A DNA stretch of 64,000 nt from Pseudonocardia endophytica (lineage in GTDB: Bacteria; Actinomycetota; Actinomycetes; Mycobacteriales; Pseudonocardiaceae): contig NZ_SMFZ01000002.1 in the NCBI RefSeq assembly GCF_004339565.1, positions 1,860,001-1,924,000 on the forward strand, read 5' to 3'. Below, piece after piece: positions 9,314 to 17,329 of the stretch. A program made the position numbers and the translations under genes. How positions within the stretch are numbered: the first letter of the stretch is position 1; each line of letters opens with the position of its first letter. The notes beneath the pieces were generated by a model. That model was not told where the DNA came from. It was given only the letters and a program-made list of their open reading frames with translations, and searched no databases.

Positions 9314-9350
9314 CTACGGGTCGGCTACCGGCCCGGTAGCGCACCCGTAG
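9314..9350. promoter_or_regulatory. Nested palindromes in the GMC/hydrolase divergent spacer
   Basis: An inner perfect dyad GCTACCGGCCCGGTAGC (9324-9340) is enclosed by outer arms CTACGGG (9314-9320) and CCCGTAG (9344-9350). It lies between divergent start codons and is a candidate operator for both genes. Confidence 0.45.
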
Positions 9351-9411
9351 AGCCGTCGTAGCGAGATCGCGCACGCTGATCCATTCCAGGATCGGCCGGT
9401 GAGGAGGCACG

Positions 9412-10506
9412 ATGCGCGCCCAGCCCCCCATCGCGCGGTTCACGCTCGACGGGGTGTCCGACGCCGCGGTCAGCGCTCACCCGTTCACCGCAGACGACGG
9501 GCTCGAGCTGAGCCTGATGCGGTTCACCCGGGAGACGTCGGGCGACGCGGTGCTGCTGATACCCGGCCTCACGACCTCGACCGACATGTTCGTCATGCCG
9601 GAGCACCGCAACCTGGTGACGCACCTGCTCGACGAGGGCTTCGACGTGTGGTGCCTGGACGGCCGGATGAGCATGCGGCACCCCTACAACAGCCGGCCGC
9701 ACCGCACGACGTTCGACGAGGGCGCGCACTACGACCACCCGGCAGCCGTCGCGTACGTGCGGCGCGAGACCGGCGGGCGGCCGCTGCACGTCGTCGCGCA
9801 CTGCATGGGTGCGCTGACGTTCTCGATGAGCATGACCGCCGGGCTCCTGCCGGGTCCGATCGCGAGCGTCGTGCTGAACAGCGTGGCGCTCACCCCGCGG
9901 GTGCCGTGGTGGTCGTCGGTCAAGCTGGCGCTCGGGCCCGCGCTGTTCGGCGCCGTCGGGATCGACGTGCTGGACCCGTCGTGGAGCGAGCGGACGACGT
10001 CGTGGAAGGGCCGTGTCGTCGCCAGGGCGGTCTCGGCCGCGCACCGGGAGTGCGACGTGTCCGCCTGCCACCTGCTCAGCATGATGTGGGGCACCGGGTG
10101 GCCCGCGCTCTACGAGCACGCCAACCTGGACGATCGGACCCACGCGCGCGCCGCCGACCTGTTCGGACCGAGCGGCCTGCACTACTACCGGCACATGCAC
10201 CAGATGGTGCGGGCCGGGCGGGCTGTCCGTTTCCGTCCGCACCGGAGCGAACACGCTGCGTTGCCGGACGACTATCTGGCAGCCGCGTCGCAGCTGGAAA
10301 CGGACATTCTCCTGGTGACGGGATCACACAATCGCGTGTTCACGGATTCCAACGTGGTCTGTCACGATCGTCTGTGCGATATGGGCGTGCGGGGTCACGA
10401 ACTCCGTGTGTTCGAGGGGTACGGTCATCAGGACGTGTTCATGGGCCGCAACGCAGCGCGGGACGTGTTCGGCCACCTCGTGGAGTTCCTGTCCCGCGCT
10501 CGCTGA
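9412..10506 (+). CDS. Alpha/beta hydrolase with Cys in the nucleophile-elbow position
   Basis: A 364-residue alpha/beta-fold enzyme. VLLIPGLTTSTDMFV supplies the oxyanion region, and the nucleophile elbow reads VVAHCMGALTF with Cys131 where Ser is usual. GYGHQDVFMGRNAARDVFGH near the C-terminus carries the likely catalytic His. A Cys nucleophile is known from PhaC-type synthases and dienelactone hydrolases, so activity is plausible. It is divergent from the GMC oxidoreductase, suggesting joint action on a lipophilic substrate (inference). The next gene, an AfsR-like regulator, starts 32 bases after its stop. Confidence 0.85.
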   Translation: MRAQPPIARFTLDGVSDAAVSAHPFTADDGLELSLMRFTRETSGDAVLLIPGLTTSTDMFVMPEHRNLVTHLLDEGFDVWCLDGRMSMRHPYNSRPHRTTFDEGAHYDHPAAVAYVRRETGGRPLHVVAHCMGALTFSMSMTAGLLPGPIASVVLNSVALTPRVPWWSSVKLALGPALFGAVGIDVLDPSWSERTTSWKGRVVARAVSAAHRECDVSACHLLSMMWGTGWPALYEHANLDDRTHARAADLFGPSGLHYYRHMHQMVRAGRAVRFRPHRSEHAALPDDYLAAASQLETDILLVTGSHNRVFTDSNVVCHDRLCDMGVRGHELRVFEGYGHQDVFMGRNAARDVFGHLVEFLSRAR

Positions 10507-10538
10507 CGGTCCGTAGTCCCTCCTCCGATGGGGACCCG

Positions 10539-13424
10539 ATGGAGTTTCGGCTGCTGGGGCCGGTCGAGGTGCGCGACGGCGACCGCTCGCTGAAGCTCGG
10601 CGGGCAGAAGCCGCGGACGCTGCTCGCCGTGCTGGCGCTCGACGCGGGCCACGTCGTCGGACCGGCGCGGCTGGCCGAGCTGATCTGGGAGGACGACCCG
10701 CCCGCGACGGCGAGCACGCAGATCCAGGGATACGTCTCTGCGCTGCGCAAACAGTTCGTCATGGCCGACCCGGGCCGCCAGGTCATCGTGACCGAGCCCG
10801 CCGGCTACCGGCTCGACGTCCGGCCGGGCGAGCTGGATCTCACGGTGTTCGAGCAGCGGACGGCCGAGGCGGCGCAGGCGCTCGCCGCGGGACGTTCCGA
10901 GGATGCCACCGCCGCGTACCGGGAGGCGCAGGAACTCTGGCACGGGCCGGCGCTCGGCGGGGTGGCCGGCACGCTGGAGCCGGCGCGGGACCGCCTCGAG
11001 GAGCGCAGGCTCACCGCGTTCGAGGGCCGGATCGAGGCGGATCTCCGGCTCGGTCGCGACGAGGAGCTGGTGACCGAGCTGCGCGACGTCGTCGCCGCCC
11101 ATCCCTTCCGTGAGGGTCCGCGGGGGCAGTTGATGCTCGCGCTGTACCGCGCCGGGCGTGCCGCCGAGGCGCTGACCGTGTACCGCGAGGCCCGGACGAT
11201 CCTCGCCGAGGAGCTCGGGCTCGACCCCGGACCGGAGCTGCAGCGGCTGGAGAAGGCGATCCTCGTCTCGGACCCGACGCTGGAACCGCCCCCGTCGGCG
11301 GCGCCGGACGCGCCGGGCGTGCCGCTGCCCGCCCAGCTGCCACCGGACATCCTCGACTTCACCGGCCGCGCGGAGCAGGTCGTCGAGGTGTGCGGCGCAC
11401 TCGGCAGGCGCGACGACGACCCGGACGAGCCACCGACGGCCGTCGCCGTCGCGCTCATCGCCGGCCGGGCGGGCATCGGCAAGACGTCGCTGGCCGTGCA
11501 CGCCGCGCACCGCATGCGGAGTGCGTTCCTGGACGGCCAGCTGCACGTCAACCTGCACGGCGCCCAGGACCGGCCCGCCGACCCGTCGGAGGTCCTCGCC
11601 CGCTTCCTGCGCGCTCTCGGCGTCGCTCCGGCGCGGGTCCCGGAGACCGTCGAGGAACGCGGCGAGCTCTACCGCAGCCGGCTCGCCGGGCGCCGGGTGC
11701 TCGTCGTGCTCGACAACGCGGCCGACGAGGCCCAGGTCCGGCCGCTGCTGCCCGGTGAGCCGGGATGCGCCGTGCTGGTCACCAGCCGGTGGCGGCTCGC
11801 GGGGCTCGAGGGGGCCCGGCTCGTCGACCTGGAGATCCTGGAGCCGGACGCGGCGTTCCAGCTGCTGGAGAAGGCCGCCGGACCGGGCAGGCTGGCCGAC
11901 GAGCGGCAGGCGGGCGAGGAGATCGTGCGCCTGTGCGGGTACCTCCCGCTCGCCGTGCGGATCGCCGGCGCGAAGCTCGCGGCCAACCCGTTCTGGAGCG
12001 CGGCGCACCTGGTCGGTCTGCTCGCCGACGAGCGGCACAGGCTCGACCAGCTGACCATCGGCGACCTCGAGGTGCGCGCGACCCTTGCCCTGAGCTACCA
12101 CGGCCTGTCCGAACAGGAGCAGCAGGCGTTCCGCAGGCTCGGCCTGCTCGAGGCCCCTGACTTCGCGCCGTGGACGGTTGCCGCGCTCGCCGACGTCTCC
12201 CAGGCCCGCGCCGGGCAGCTCGTCGACGCGCTCGTCCGCGCCCGCCTGCTGGACGGCGCGCGCGGGCCCGGCGGCACGGTCCGCTTCCGCTTCCACGACC
12301 TGCTGCGGCTCTACGCCCGCGAGCTGGCCCGTCGCGACGAGACGCCGGAGGAGGCGTCTGCCGCACTGGCCCGCGCGTTCGACGGGTGGTGCCACGGGGC
12401 CGAGAAGGCGTCCGCGCTGACGCAGAGCGCGTCGTTCGGGATCGTCCATCTCCCGGCGGACGGGTGGCGCGCCGAGGACGGCGCGTTCGACAGGATGGCC
12501 ACCGATCCGCTGGGCTGGTACGAGACCGAGTGGCCCGCGCTGCTGGCGGTCCTGGACCAGGCCCTCGCGCAGGAGCGGTACCAGCTGGTCATGGCGCTCG
12601 GCGGCCGCCTCGGTCCGTTCTTCGTGGTCCGTGGCCGTTTCGACGACTGGCGGCACATCGCCGAGCACTCCCTGACGGCCGCGCGGCGGGTCGGCGACCC
12701 GTTCCGGCAGGCGATGGCCCTGCGTGCGCTCGCCGAGCTGTCGCTGATGCGCCACCGGGTCGACGACGCGCGCTCGCAGTTCGAGCAGGCGATCGACTGC
12801 TTCCGGAAGGCGGGATCCCGGTTCGGCGCCGCGCTCTGCGGCTCCGGGCTGGGGGCCGCGCTGACCGCCGGGGGTGACCTCGACGCGGCGCGCGAGCGTC
12901 TGGAGGCCGCGCTCGTCGAGCTGCGCGAGGTCGGTGATCCCCGCACGCTCGCGTGGACACTGTCCCGGCTCGGCACGCTGCACCGCGACCGCGGCGACCT
13001 GGACCGGGCCGCCGAGTACCAGCTGGAGGCCGTCCGGGTGCTCGGGGACGACGCGATGCCGGTCGACGTCGCCGCGTTCCGGGAGCGTCTGGCGTTCGTC
13101 CGCCTCCGCCAGGGCACGCCGGCGGAGGCCTGCGAGCTGTTCGAGCAGACCGTCGTCGTGCGCCGGGCGCACCGGGACCGTTTCGGAGAGGCGTTCAGCC
13201 TCTGCGGGCTCGGTGAGGCCCAGCAGGCGCTGGGACGCCCGTCGGACGCGCTGGACTCGCTGACGTCGGCCCTGCGACGGTGGCGCGAGCTGGAGCTGCC
13301 GGTGGAGCAGGCGTCGACGCTGGCGCTGCTCGTCGGCGTGCACACCGATCTCGGCGACGAGGAGTCCGCGGAGGCCATGCGGGCCGAGGCGGAGAAACTG
13401 ACGGGCGACCCGGACCCGGAGTGA
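10539..13424 (+). CDS. AfsR-like transcriptional regulator (BTAD + NB-ARC + TPR)
   Basis: A 961-residue regulator starting at MEFRLLGPVEVRDGDRSL. Residues 1-95 form the OmpR-like winged helix (QKPRTLLAVLALDAG, AELIWEDDPP, IQGYVSALRK); about 95-245 is the bacterial transcriptional activation domain, ending YREARTILAEELGLDPGPEL. The middle is an NB-ARC-type ATPase with Walker A AGRAGIGKTSL and Walker B-like RVLVVLDNAA, and the last 350 residues are tetratricopeptide-like helical repeats. This SARP/AfsR family normally activates secondary metabolism or lipid genes. It is 32 bases downstream of the hydrolase, so it may govern the hydrolase/GMC pair. No biosynthetic cluster is visible nearby. Confidence 0.9.
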   Translation: MEFRLLGPVEVRDGDRSLKLGGQKPRTLLAVLALDAGHVVGPARLAELIWEDDPPATASTQIQGYVSALRKQFVMADPGRQVIVTEPAGYRLDVRPGELDLTVFEQRTAEAAQALAAGRSEDATAAYREAQELWHGPALGGVAGTLEPARDRLEERRLTAFEGRIEADLRLGRDEELVTELRDVVAAHPFREGPRGQLMLALYRAGRAAEALTVYREARTILAEELGLDPGPELQRLEKAILVSDPTLEPPPSAAPDAPGVPLPAQLPPDILDFTGRAEQVVEVCGALGRRDDDPDEPPTAVAVALIAGRAGIGKTSLAVHAAHRMRSAFLDGQLHVNLHGAQDRPADPSEVLARFLRALGVAPARVPETVEERGELYRSRLAGRRVLVVLDNAADEAQVRPLLPGEPGCAVLVTSRWRLAGLEGARLVDLEILEPDAAFQLLEKAAGPGRLADERQAGEEIVRLCGYLPLAVRIAGAKLAANPFWSAAHLVGLLADERHRLDQLTIGDLEVRATLALSYHGLSEQEQQAFRRLGLLEAPDFAPWTVAALADVSQARAGQLVDALVRARLLDGARGPGGTVRFRFHDLLRLYARELARRDETPEEASAALARAFDGWCHGAEKASALTQSASFGIVHLPADGWRAEDGAFDRMATDPLGWYETEWPALLAVLDQALAQERYQLVMALGGRLGPFFVVRGRFDDWRHIAEHSLTAARRVGDPFRQAMALRALAELSLMRHRVDDARSQFEQAIDCFRKAGSRFGAALCGSGLGAALTAGGDLDAARERLEAALVELREVGDPRTLAWTLSRLGTLHRDRGDLDRAAEYQLEAVRVLGDDAMPVDVAAFRERLAFVRLRQGTPAEACELFEQTVVVRRAHRDRFGEAFSLCGLGEAQQALGRPSDALDSLTSALRRWRELELPVEQASTLALLVGVHTDLGDEESAEAMRAEAEKLTGDPDPE

Positions 13425-13741
13425 TCGCCGCAGCGGCATGAAAGCGGATTCGTAGCGGGATCCGGCAGCCTCGGTGACATGGCAGAGGCGAGTACCCCGG
13501 ACCGCACCGGTGGGTACCCGCGCGTGCTGCCGTCCCGGGCGGGGCGATCCGCCCGGGTGCACGTCCGGGAGCCCCGCGGCGGACCGCGCCAGGGCGATCA
13601 CAAGGGGGGCGGTCGCCCGTCGGGGGCCGGTCACCGCAGGGCTCCCGGGCGCTCGAACCGCGGATGGCGCGGCGGACGAGGGGTCCGCCGCGCCCATCGC
13701 GCGGGCGTTCCGTAGCGCGGCGGTGAGCCCGTCGCCGTGAC
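13425..13741. other. 317-bp spacer between AfsR-like and whiB-like genes
   Basis: No convincing gene is seen. Overlapping short frames (for example from ATG 13479, 78 residues) are rich in Arg, Gly and Pro and lack any family pattern. The region should hold the promoter for the WhiB gene, but I cannot place a -10/-35 with confidence. Confidence 0.5.
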
Positions 13742-14020
13742 GTGACCGGGCCCGATCCTGACGAGCCCCTCTCCCTTCCGTGCCGCACCCACGATCCCGA
13801 CCTGTGGTTCGCCGAGTCGTCCGTGCTCCTGGAGCGAGCGAAGGAGCTCTGCCGTGGATGCCCCGTCCGGGCCGCGTGCCTGGCCGGCGCGCTCGCCCGT
13901 CGCGAGCCGTGGGGTGTCTGGGGAGGCGACATCGTCGCCGACGGGGTGGTACTCGCCCACAAGCGTGGCCGCGGACGCCCGCGACGGCGACGGCCCGCAC
14001 TGACGAGGAACGAGCCATGA
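13742..14020 (+). CDS. WhiB-family iron-sulfur transcriptional regulator
   Basis: A 92-residue Wbl protein. Four cysteines at residues 14, 37, 40 and 46 (CRGCPVRAAC) fit the [4Fe-4S] ligand pattern, followed by the GVWGG turn at 58-62 that contacts the principal sigma factor in this family. The C-terminus RGRGRPRRRR is an AT-hook-like basic tail for DNA binding. GTG 13742 is the start that gives normal length. Its TGA stop overlaps the ATG of the next gene (ATGA at 14017-14020), so the large cupredoxin protein is translationally coupled to it. Wbl proteins respond to redox or nitric oxide; control of the coupled gene is inference. Confidence 0.93.
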   Translation: MTGPDPDEPLSLPCRTHDPDLWFAESSVLLERAKELCRGCPVRAACLAGALARREPWGVWGGDIVADGVVLAHKRGRGRPRRRRPALTRNEP

Positions 14021-17000
14021 CCGAGCCACGGACCTACGACGTCGTCGCCCTCACCGTCCCGATCGCCTACAACGCCCACGGCGACCGCACCACCGACGGG
14101 TCCGTCTTCGCGCTCGCCGAGCACGCGGTCGCGCTGCGTGCCGTCACCGGTGACCGCCCGGACCCGCTCGTGCGCCCGCTCGTGCTGCGGGCCCGTGTCG
14201 GCGAGCGCGTCGTCGTCCAGTTCCGCAACGACACCGGGCACCGTGCCGGGATCCACCCGCAGGGCGTGCGCTACGACGTCGAACGCGCGGACGGTGGCGT
14301 GGTCGGCTGCAACCCGGACTCCGCCGCGGAGCCGGGTGGGCGCCGCCGCTACGTCTGGGACTGCCCGAACGAGGGCGTGTTCTTCTTCGGCGACCTCGCC
14401 GACCTGCGCGGATGCGAGAACGGCTCGCAGGCGCACGGTCTGTTCGGCGCGCTCGTCGTCGAACCGGAGGGCGCCACCTGGACCGACCCGGAGACGGGTG
14501 CACCGCTGCCGGACGGTCTGTCCGCCGACGTGCACGTCCCCGGCGGCACGGCGTTCCGCGAGTTCGTGACGTTCCTGCAGGACGCCGCAGCGAACGACGA
14601 CGGGCCGCCGGTCGCGCTCTCCGGATACCGGTGCGAGCCGGTGTCGCGGCGCCCTGCGGACGACCGGCGGTACAGCTCCTGGACGCACGGCGACCCGGCG
14701 ACGCCGGTGCTGCGCGCCTACGCGGGCGACCGGACGCTGATCCGCCTCGTGCACGCGGGCCTGCGGGACAGCCGCGTGTTCCACCTGCACGGCCACCGGT
14801 GGCGGACGTCGGCAGGGGCGCCTGCCGTCGACGCCGTCGGGCTCGGGCCGCAGGAGGCGCTCACGATCGAGCCGGTCGGCGGCGCGGGCTCGGTGCACGG
14901 CGCGGCCGGGGACGCGATGTGGGAGTTCCCCGGCACCGACGTCTGGGGCGTCCTGCGGGTGTTCGACGTCGCCCTGGACGGCAACGGACACCATCCGGAC
15001 GGCACACCGATCCCGGCGCTGCGCCCGCTGCCCGGCCACCGACCGCCGCCGGAGCCGACGCCGGAGCGCCCCGGCTTCCCGACGTTCGTCGCCGGTGTCC
15101 ACCCCGGACCCCCGCCGCGTCCACCCCGGACCCCGTCGACGCCCTCCGACGGTGACCGGGAACCGTCCGAACTGGAGCGTGCCGCGTTCTGTGCGGACCC
15201 GCGGCCGGGCGAGGCGTTCACCCGGGTCGGGCCCGTGGACGTGCCGGTCCGCCGTTACCACCTGCTCGCGCTGCAGGGCGTCCTGCACCATCACCGCGGG
15301 GAACGCGCCGACCACCGCGACGACTCCGGCGTCCTCTACGTGCCGGCCGACGACGTCGCGCGGGCGGGCGGCGTCGACGCGTTCCGCGCGCAGCTCGCGT
15401 CCGGTGAGCGCGACGTGCACCCGGTGGCGATCCGCGCCGCGGCCGGCGAGGTCGTCGAGCTGGCGCTGACGAACGCGCTGCCGGAGGGCCCTGACGTCGG
15501 CGCCCACGTGCACCTCCTCGGCCACGACCCGCTGGTCGCCGACGGTGCCGCCGTCGGCTGGAACTACGCGTCCGGCGTGGCAGCGGGCCGGACCCGCACC
15601 GTCCGCTGGTACTGCGACGGTGAGCTCGGGACGGCCGTGTTCACCGACGCGCTGCCGGAACGACGGCTGTTCGGCAGCCTGGTCGTCGAGCCCGCGGGGG
15701 CGCGGTGGACCGATCCGCACGACCCGGACCGAGAGGTCACGTCGGCCGAGGCGGCCGTCGTGACGCTGCCGGACGGCTCGTCGTTCCGTGAGCAGGTGCT
15801 CGCCGTCGCCGACGGGGTGCCGCTGCGCCGCCACCCGCACGGCGCCGCGCCGGAACCGCACGCGCCCGGCCGCGCCACCGTCGGGTACCGGTGCGAGCCG
15901 CTGGACGAGCGGCCCGGCGACCCGGCCGACCGGTTCTCCAGCCGCGAGCACGGCGACCCCGGCACCCCGCTCCCGCGGGCGTACCCGGGGGAGCGGGTGC
16001 GGATCCGGCTCTACCAGGGCGCCGGGACCGGGCGGCACGGCGTCGTCGCGCACGGTCTGCGCTGGCCGTCGCGGCCGGGCGACCCGTCGTCGCCGCCGTG
16101 TTCACAGTGGACGCTCGGCCCGGGACAGGCCGCCGACCTGCACGTCGACGACCTGGGCGGGCCGGGGGACCACCTCTGGTCGCTCTCCGCAGGCGAGGAC
16201 GCCTGGCCGGGCGCGTGGGGACTGCTGCGCGTGCACGACCGGCCGATGTCCGACCTGCCGACGCTTCCCGGCGCGTTCCCGGTCCCCCCGGATCCGCAGC
16301 GCGGTCCGGTCCGCCGGTACCGCGTCACCGTCCGCGCCGCGGCTCGCGACCACGGCAGGGGACGGTCCGATCCGCTCGCGCTCGTGTACACCGTGGACAG
16401 CGCCGACGGTGCCGACGGTGCCGACGGACCCGGTGCGCTCGTCCTCCGCGCCCACGCGGGCGAATGGGTCGAGGTCACGCTCACGAACGAGCTGTCCGGC
16501 CCGCCGTCCGCCGCCTCCGCCGACCCGCTCCTGTCCGGTGAGCAGGACCCCGGCGAGCGGGTCGTGTCGGACCGGGTGTCCCTGCACGCCGTGGGCCTGC
16601 GCCACGACGTCCGCGGGTCCGACGGCACGGCGGCCGGCACGAACCCGGACTCCACGGTCAAGCCCGGCCACTCGGTCACCTACCGCTGGTTCGCCGACGC
16701 GCCGGGTCCGGTCCTGCTGTCCGACCGCGCGGACGTCCGCACCCACCGGCACCGGGGCCTGGTCGGGGTGCTGGTCGTGGAGCCGCCGGACGTGACGCCC
16801 GTGCACCCGTCCGGGCACGGGAGCGGGTGGGTCGGTGAGCAGGCGCTGCTGCGGCGCACCGACGGGACGACGGAGCGCGAGCTGGTGCTGCTGCTCTCCG
16901 ACGGGTTGCGCCTGCATCGCGCGGGCGGCCCGGACCGGCCGCTCCCGGAGACGGCCGTGTCCGGGAGCGCCGCGTTCAACCATCGCAGCGCGGCCCTGGT

Positions 17001-17322
17001 GCCGGACCGGCCGTCGCTGGCCGACCCGAACCCGCCCACACCGGTGCTGGCCTGCGCGCCGGGGGACCGCCTGCGCGTGCACGTCGTGGCCGCCACCGAC
17101 CGCGCTGGCGCCCACTCGTTCACCGTGCACGGCCACGACTGGCCGTGCGACGAGCACCCGGACGCCCCGCGCGTCGGGACCACCGGGGGGCTCGCGGCCG
17201 GTGCCGTGCGCTCCATCGCGTTCACCGCGGGCGGGCCCGGCGACTACGCCTACCGCAGCGGTGCGCTGCGGTGGGCGCTGGCCGAGGGCCTGTGGGGCGT
17301 GATCCGCGTCCGCAGGCTCTGA
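14017..17322 (+). CDS. Triple double-cupredoxin (ceruloplasmin-like) protein with degenerate copper motifs
   Basis: An 1101-residue protein built of three repeats of about 365 residues, each with two cupredoxin-like halves. First halves end in LFGALVVEP (about residue 140), LFGSLVVEP (about 553) and LVGVLVVEP (about 917), preceded by RYDVERADG or RHDVRGSDG. Second halves carry REFVTFLQD, REQVLAVAD and RELVLLLSD, then FHLHGHRW, VAHGLRWP and FTVHGHDW. Three two-domain units is the ceruloplasmin layout. The usual HSH motif is replaced by WDC, WYC and WFA, and no HCH motif closes any unit, so a normal trinuclear copper centre is unlikely. No signal peptide is visible. It is translationally coupled to the WhiB gene. 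Function unknown: possibly metal binding or a structural enzyme relative. Confidence 0.82.
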   Translation: MTEPRTYDVVALTVPIAYNAHGDRTTDGSVFALAEHAVALRAVTGDRPDPLVRPLVLRARVGERVVVQFRNDTGHRAGIHPQGVRYDVERADGGVVGCNPDSAAEPGGRRRYVWDCPNEGVFFFGDLADLRGCENGSQAHGLFGALVVEPEGATWTDPETGAPLPDGLSADVHVPGGTAFREFVTFLQDAAANDDGPPVALSGYRCEPVSRRPADDRRYSSWTHGDPATPVLRAYAGDRTLIRLVHAGLRDSRVFHLHGHRWRTSAGAPAVDAVGLGPQEALTIEPVGGAGSVHGAAGDAMWEFPGTDVWGVLRVFDVALDGNGHHPDGTPIPALRPLPGHRPPPEPTPERPGFPTFVAGVHPGPPPRPPRTPSTPSDGDREPSELERAAFCADPRPGEAFTRVGPVDVPVRRYHLLALQGVLHHHRGERADHRDDSGVLYVPADDVARAGGVDAFRAQLASGERDVHPVAIRAAAGEVVELALTNALPEGPDVGAHVHLLGHDPLVADGAAVGWNYASGVAAGRTRTVRWYCDGELGTAVFTDALPERRLFGSLVVEPAGARWTDPHDPDREVTSAEAAVVTLPDGSSFREQVLAVADGVPLRRHPHGAAPEPHAPGRATVGYRCEPLDERPGDPADRFSSREHGDPGTPLPRAYPGERVRIRLYQGAGTGRHGVVAHGLRWPSRPGDPSSPPCSQWTLGPGQAADLHVDDLGGPGDHLWSLSAGEDAWPGAWGLLRVHDRPMSDLPTLPGAFPVPPDPQRGPVRRYRVTVRAAARDHGRGRSDPLALVYTVDSADGADGADGPGALVLRAHAGEWVEVTLTNELSGPPSAASADPLLSGEQDPGERVVSDRVSLHAVGLRHDVRGSDGTAAGTNPDSTVKPGHSVTYRWFADAPGPVLLSDRADVRTHRHRGLVGVLVVEPPDVTPVHPSGHGSGWVGEQALLRRTDGTTERELVLLLSDGLRLHRAGGPDRPLPETAVSGSAAFNHRSAALVPDRPSLADPNPPTPVLACAPGDRLRVHVVAATDRAGAHSFTVHGHDWPCDEHPDAPRVGTTGGLAAGAVRSIAFTAGGPGDYAYRSGALRWALAEGLWGVIRVRRL

Positions 17323-17329
17323 CGACCTC

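Noticed and set aside
13479..13715. Small plus-strand frame of 78 codons before the WhiB gene
   Set aside because: Arg/Gly/Pro composition and several overlapping rivals; no ribosome site or family signature.
10428..14018. A 1196-codon open frame on the minus strand across the AfsR-like gene
   Set aside because: It is the shadow of high-GC coding on the plus strand: Arg/Gly/Pro-rich, no family pattern, and the plus-strand frame has clear BTAD, NB-ARC and TPR features.
10539..17322. A natural-product gene cluster near the AfsR-like regulator
   Set aside because: No polyketide, peptide or terpene synthase gene is present; the regulator is flanked by a hydrolase and a WhiB gene.
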